Below, piece by piece: positions 62,162-64,000 of a DNA stretch of 64,000 bases. The DNA is from Lampris incognitus (taxonomy: Eukaryota; Chordata; Actinopteri; Lampriformes; Lampridae). How positions within the stretch are numbered: position 1 is the stretch's first letter; every line of letters begins with the position of its first letter. The notes under the pieces are model-generated. The model saw only the letters and a program-made list of their open reading frames with translations, made no database searches and was not told where the DNA came from. The position numbers and the translations under genes are program-made. Location: positions 33,310,710 through 33,374,709 of the forward strand of contig NC_079222.1 in NCBI RefSeq assembly GCF_029633865.1. The letters are read 5' to 3'.

Positions 62162-63891
62162 ATAAAACAACTTCCTTTGCGTGCAAGGGAGAAAAATGGT
62201 GGTCATTATAAAATCCTTCTTTAGGCTAGATACCCTGTGGCGGTGTTTGATGGTAATATCTCCAGCCAGCGGCATGGGGTGGGGGTGGGGGGGGTAGGTG
62301 AGAGATGGAGGTGTTGACCTGAGCTGTGCTGGGCAACCACTTCCAGCTGTGTGGGGCTTTCCTTTGTGTTAAATGTGATAGGCTATAACAAAAGTAAACA
62401 GGGGTCCAACGCATAAAACCAGCTGCAGATGGGCAGGTTGAAGCAAGGTTGAATAACAGAATTTATTCAATGTAGTCTTATAACTGTTCTTGACTTGTAG
62501 TCGATATTTCAACTGCCAGTTTTAGTAAGCCAAATTTCTCAGCAAATCGCTTGTAAATGCTCCGTTCTCTTTTTTTCCCCTCATTATTTTCATTTTTCAT
62601 ATTTATCAGATCTTTTATTAGTTTTTGTACCACGAATCAGTTGCCTTTGTCTATCACGTACTACATTAGGCTCCCATTTTGCGGCTGAAGGGAAGCGTCA
62701 TAAAATCTGACCTGCAACCCAGGTGCAAGATAATGCTTGATTAGCCCAATATAAGTACCTGTTAACGCACGGGGATTTCTGCATCGCAATATCTTTCGTG
62801 TGTTCTGTAGATATATTATAACAATTTAGACTGCAAAATTGACCGTGCAGAGCCAGGGTTCGAGCGTGACAGAACATTGCACCATAAAAGAAAGAGCCTT
62901 AGCTTTGCTCTAAATCGTAAAAAAAAAGTTTAGATTACAATTTAAGAGAAAGTTTTTACTTTTCTTTATGCTATTCTTAGCAATGCCCATATGGACACGT
63001 TGGTTAAGGCTCAGAAGTGTGTAAGACCTGGACACACACAACGATGCATACATATGCACACTCTCCCGATATTTCACTGGTCCACAAAAAACAGCACCAA
63101 GCCGACACCCAAGCAGAGCACACCATTAAAAAAAAAATAAAAATAAAATAATAACATACTGGACTCATGCTCAGACCTTCGGTGCAGTAATAAAAGCTAT
63201 GTTTCTACTTGAGAGGGGGAAGCACCGTTTGTTACTCTGAGCCCTCATGTGGCCCGTCAGACTGGTAGGAGCTGCAGACAATAACAGGCCTGCTGCTGTC
63301 ATCGGGTCCCGGCATCGTGCTGAAAGATGATCTCACTTCAGCTCAATCCTCTCCTTCTATATTGCTCAAGTGGAAAAATCCTCATTGCTCGAGGCGAGGA
63401 GCTACGGCCAAACGCACCTCACGTACACACACACACCTCACATACTGTGTGTTACAGAAAATGCTGAGGAGGAGTTGTGTGTGTGTGTGTGTGTGAGGGG
63501 TGAACAGTGCCTCAGAAAACGCAGGCGTGACTCCTGCTTCATAATCATACTAGGTCTGGACTATGAGCGAGTATGTGTGTGCTTTCTGCAGCCCTGCCCC
63601 ACAGATATACATGCACTGATGCATGTGCGACCCTTGAGTCAGGTGTGTGTATGTATGTGCACATGTATATGTGATTCATGCAACCCTGCCACACAGACGC
63701 GTGCTGGTATGCACGCATGACTGTTCAGTCAGGTGCCCCAGGTGTGTCACGTTTAGGCAGGCGTCACCATGTATGTACGCCTCATGAAACGCCTCGTGTG
63801 TCCTGCATTTGTATCTGTTACCATCATTCATGTTATTTTTACAGTCTAGCTAGTCTCCTCTCGATGCGCGCTCAGAAATCCAGGTAAGAAA
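62162..63891 (-). other. col5a1 intron 4, distal part, nothing recognised
   Basis: Short (CA)n/(GT)n tracts at about 63425 and 63476. Otherwise no feature I can name. Confidence 0.5.
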
Positions 63892-64000
63892 ATCAAAGAA
63901 TGTTGAATCAGTTCATCTGGATACAATGTTTATTGACATATGAAGCATACCTGTCTATCAACATTGTATCCAGATGAACTCTGAGTCAACCTTCTTTGAT
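63892..64000. repeat. Inverted repeat at the window edge
   Basis: Arms 63892-63930 and 63960-64000 are near-perfect reverse complements (core GTTCATCTGGATACAATGTT) around a 29-base loop. The right arm reaches the window end, so the repeat may continue. Confidence 0.7.

Noticed and set aside
60087..64000. Further TSPN exons upstream of exon 5
   Set aside because: I looked for the expected sequence preceding GDIQQL (an acidic EEVFE-type end with a GT donor) and found none. Exon 4 probably lies beyond the window.

Overview
The window is teleost fish genomic DNA. The evidence is a fibrillar collagen gene in the vertebrate 54/45/108-bp exon pattern, surrounded by typical fish repeats: tRNA-derived SINEs, a 5S-rRNA-derived SINE, hAT and Tc1-like elements, non-LTR retrotransposons and dense microsatellites.

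One protein-coding gene is recognisable: col5a1, the alpha-1 chain of type V procollagen, on the minus strand. I reconstructed 62 coding exons between 8758 and 60086, all in frame, giving 1,777 codons plus a TAA stop. By analogy with the 66-exon mammalian gene they are exons 5 to 66. The signal peptide and most of the thrombospondin-like N-terminal domain (exons 1-4) lie beyond 64000. In transcription order (high to low coordinates) the gene encodes: the end of the TSPN domain; a large tyrosine-, serine- and glycine-rich variable region (exons 5-8, 57629-60086 and 55343-55858); a short minor helix and the N-telopeptide (exons 9-14); an uninterrupted 1,014-residue major helix of 338 Gly-X-Y triplets (exons 14-62); a furin-type RTRR site; and the fibrillar C-propeptide (exons 62-66). 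A long 3' UTR follows, to about 6235.

Positions 1-5900 are downstream of the gene and hold repeats only: an LTR-like block, a hAT MITE nested in an older repeat, a Tc1-like transposon split by a 5S-derived SINE, and a palindromic DNA element. The introns hold about 30 further repeats. These include a 3.9-kb minus-strand LINE in intron 29, a TTAA-flanked transposon carrying two nested SINEs in intron 20, and a large inverted microsatellite in intron 22.

The most notable points are the roughly 95-residue Gly/Ser low-complexity tract in exon 8, a GFPGER integrin-type motif at helix residues 499-504, a GC-AG intron 39, a perfect 8-mer miR-29 site in the 3' UTR, and a strong sense-strand bias of two SINE families across the locus. 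I found no operon, CRISPR array, functional tRNA or rRNA gene, or second host gene.
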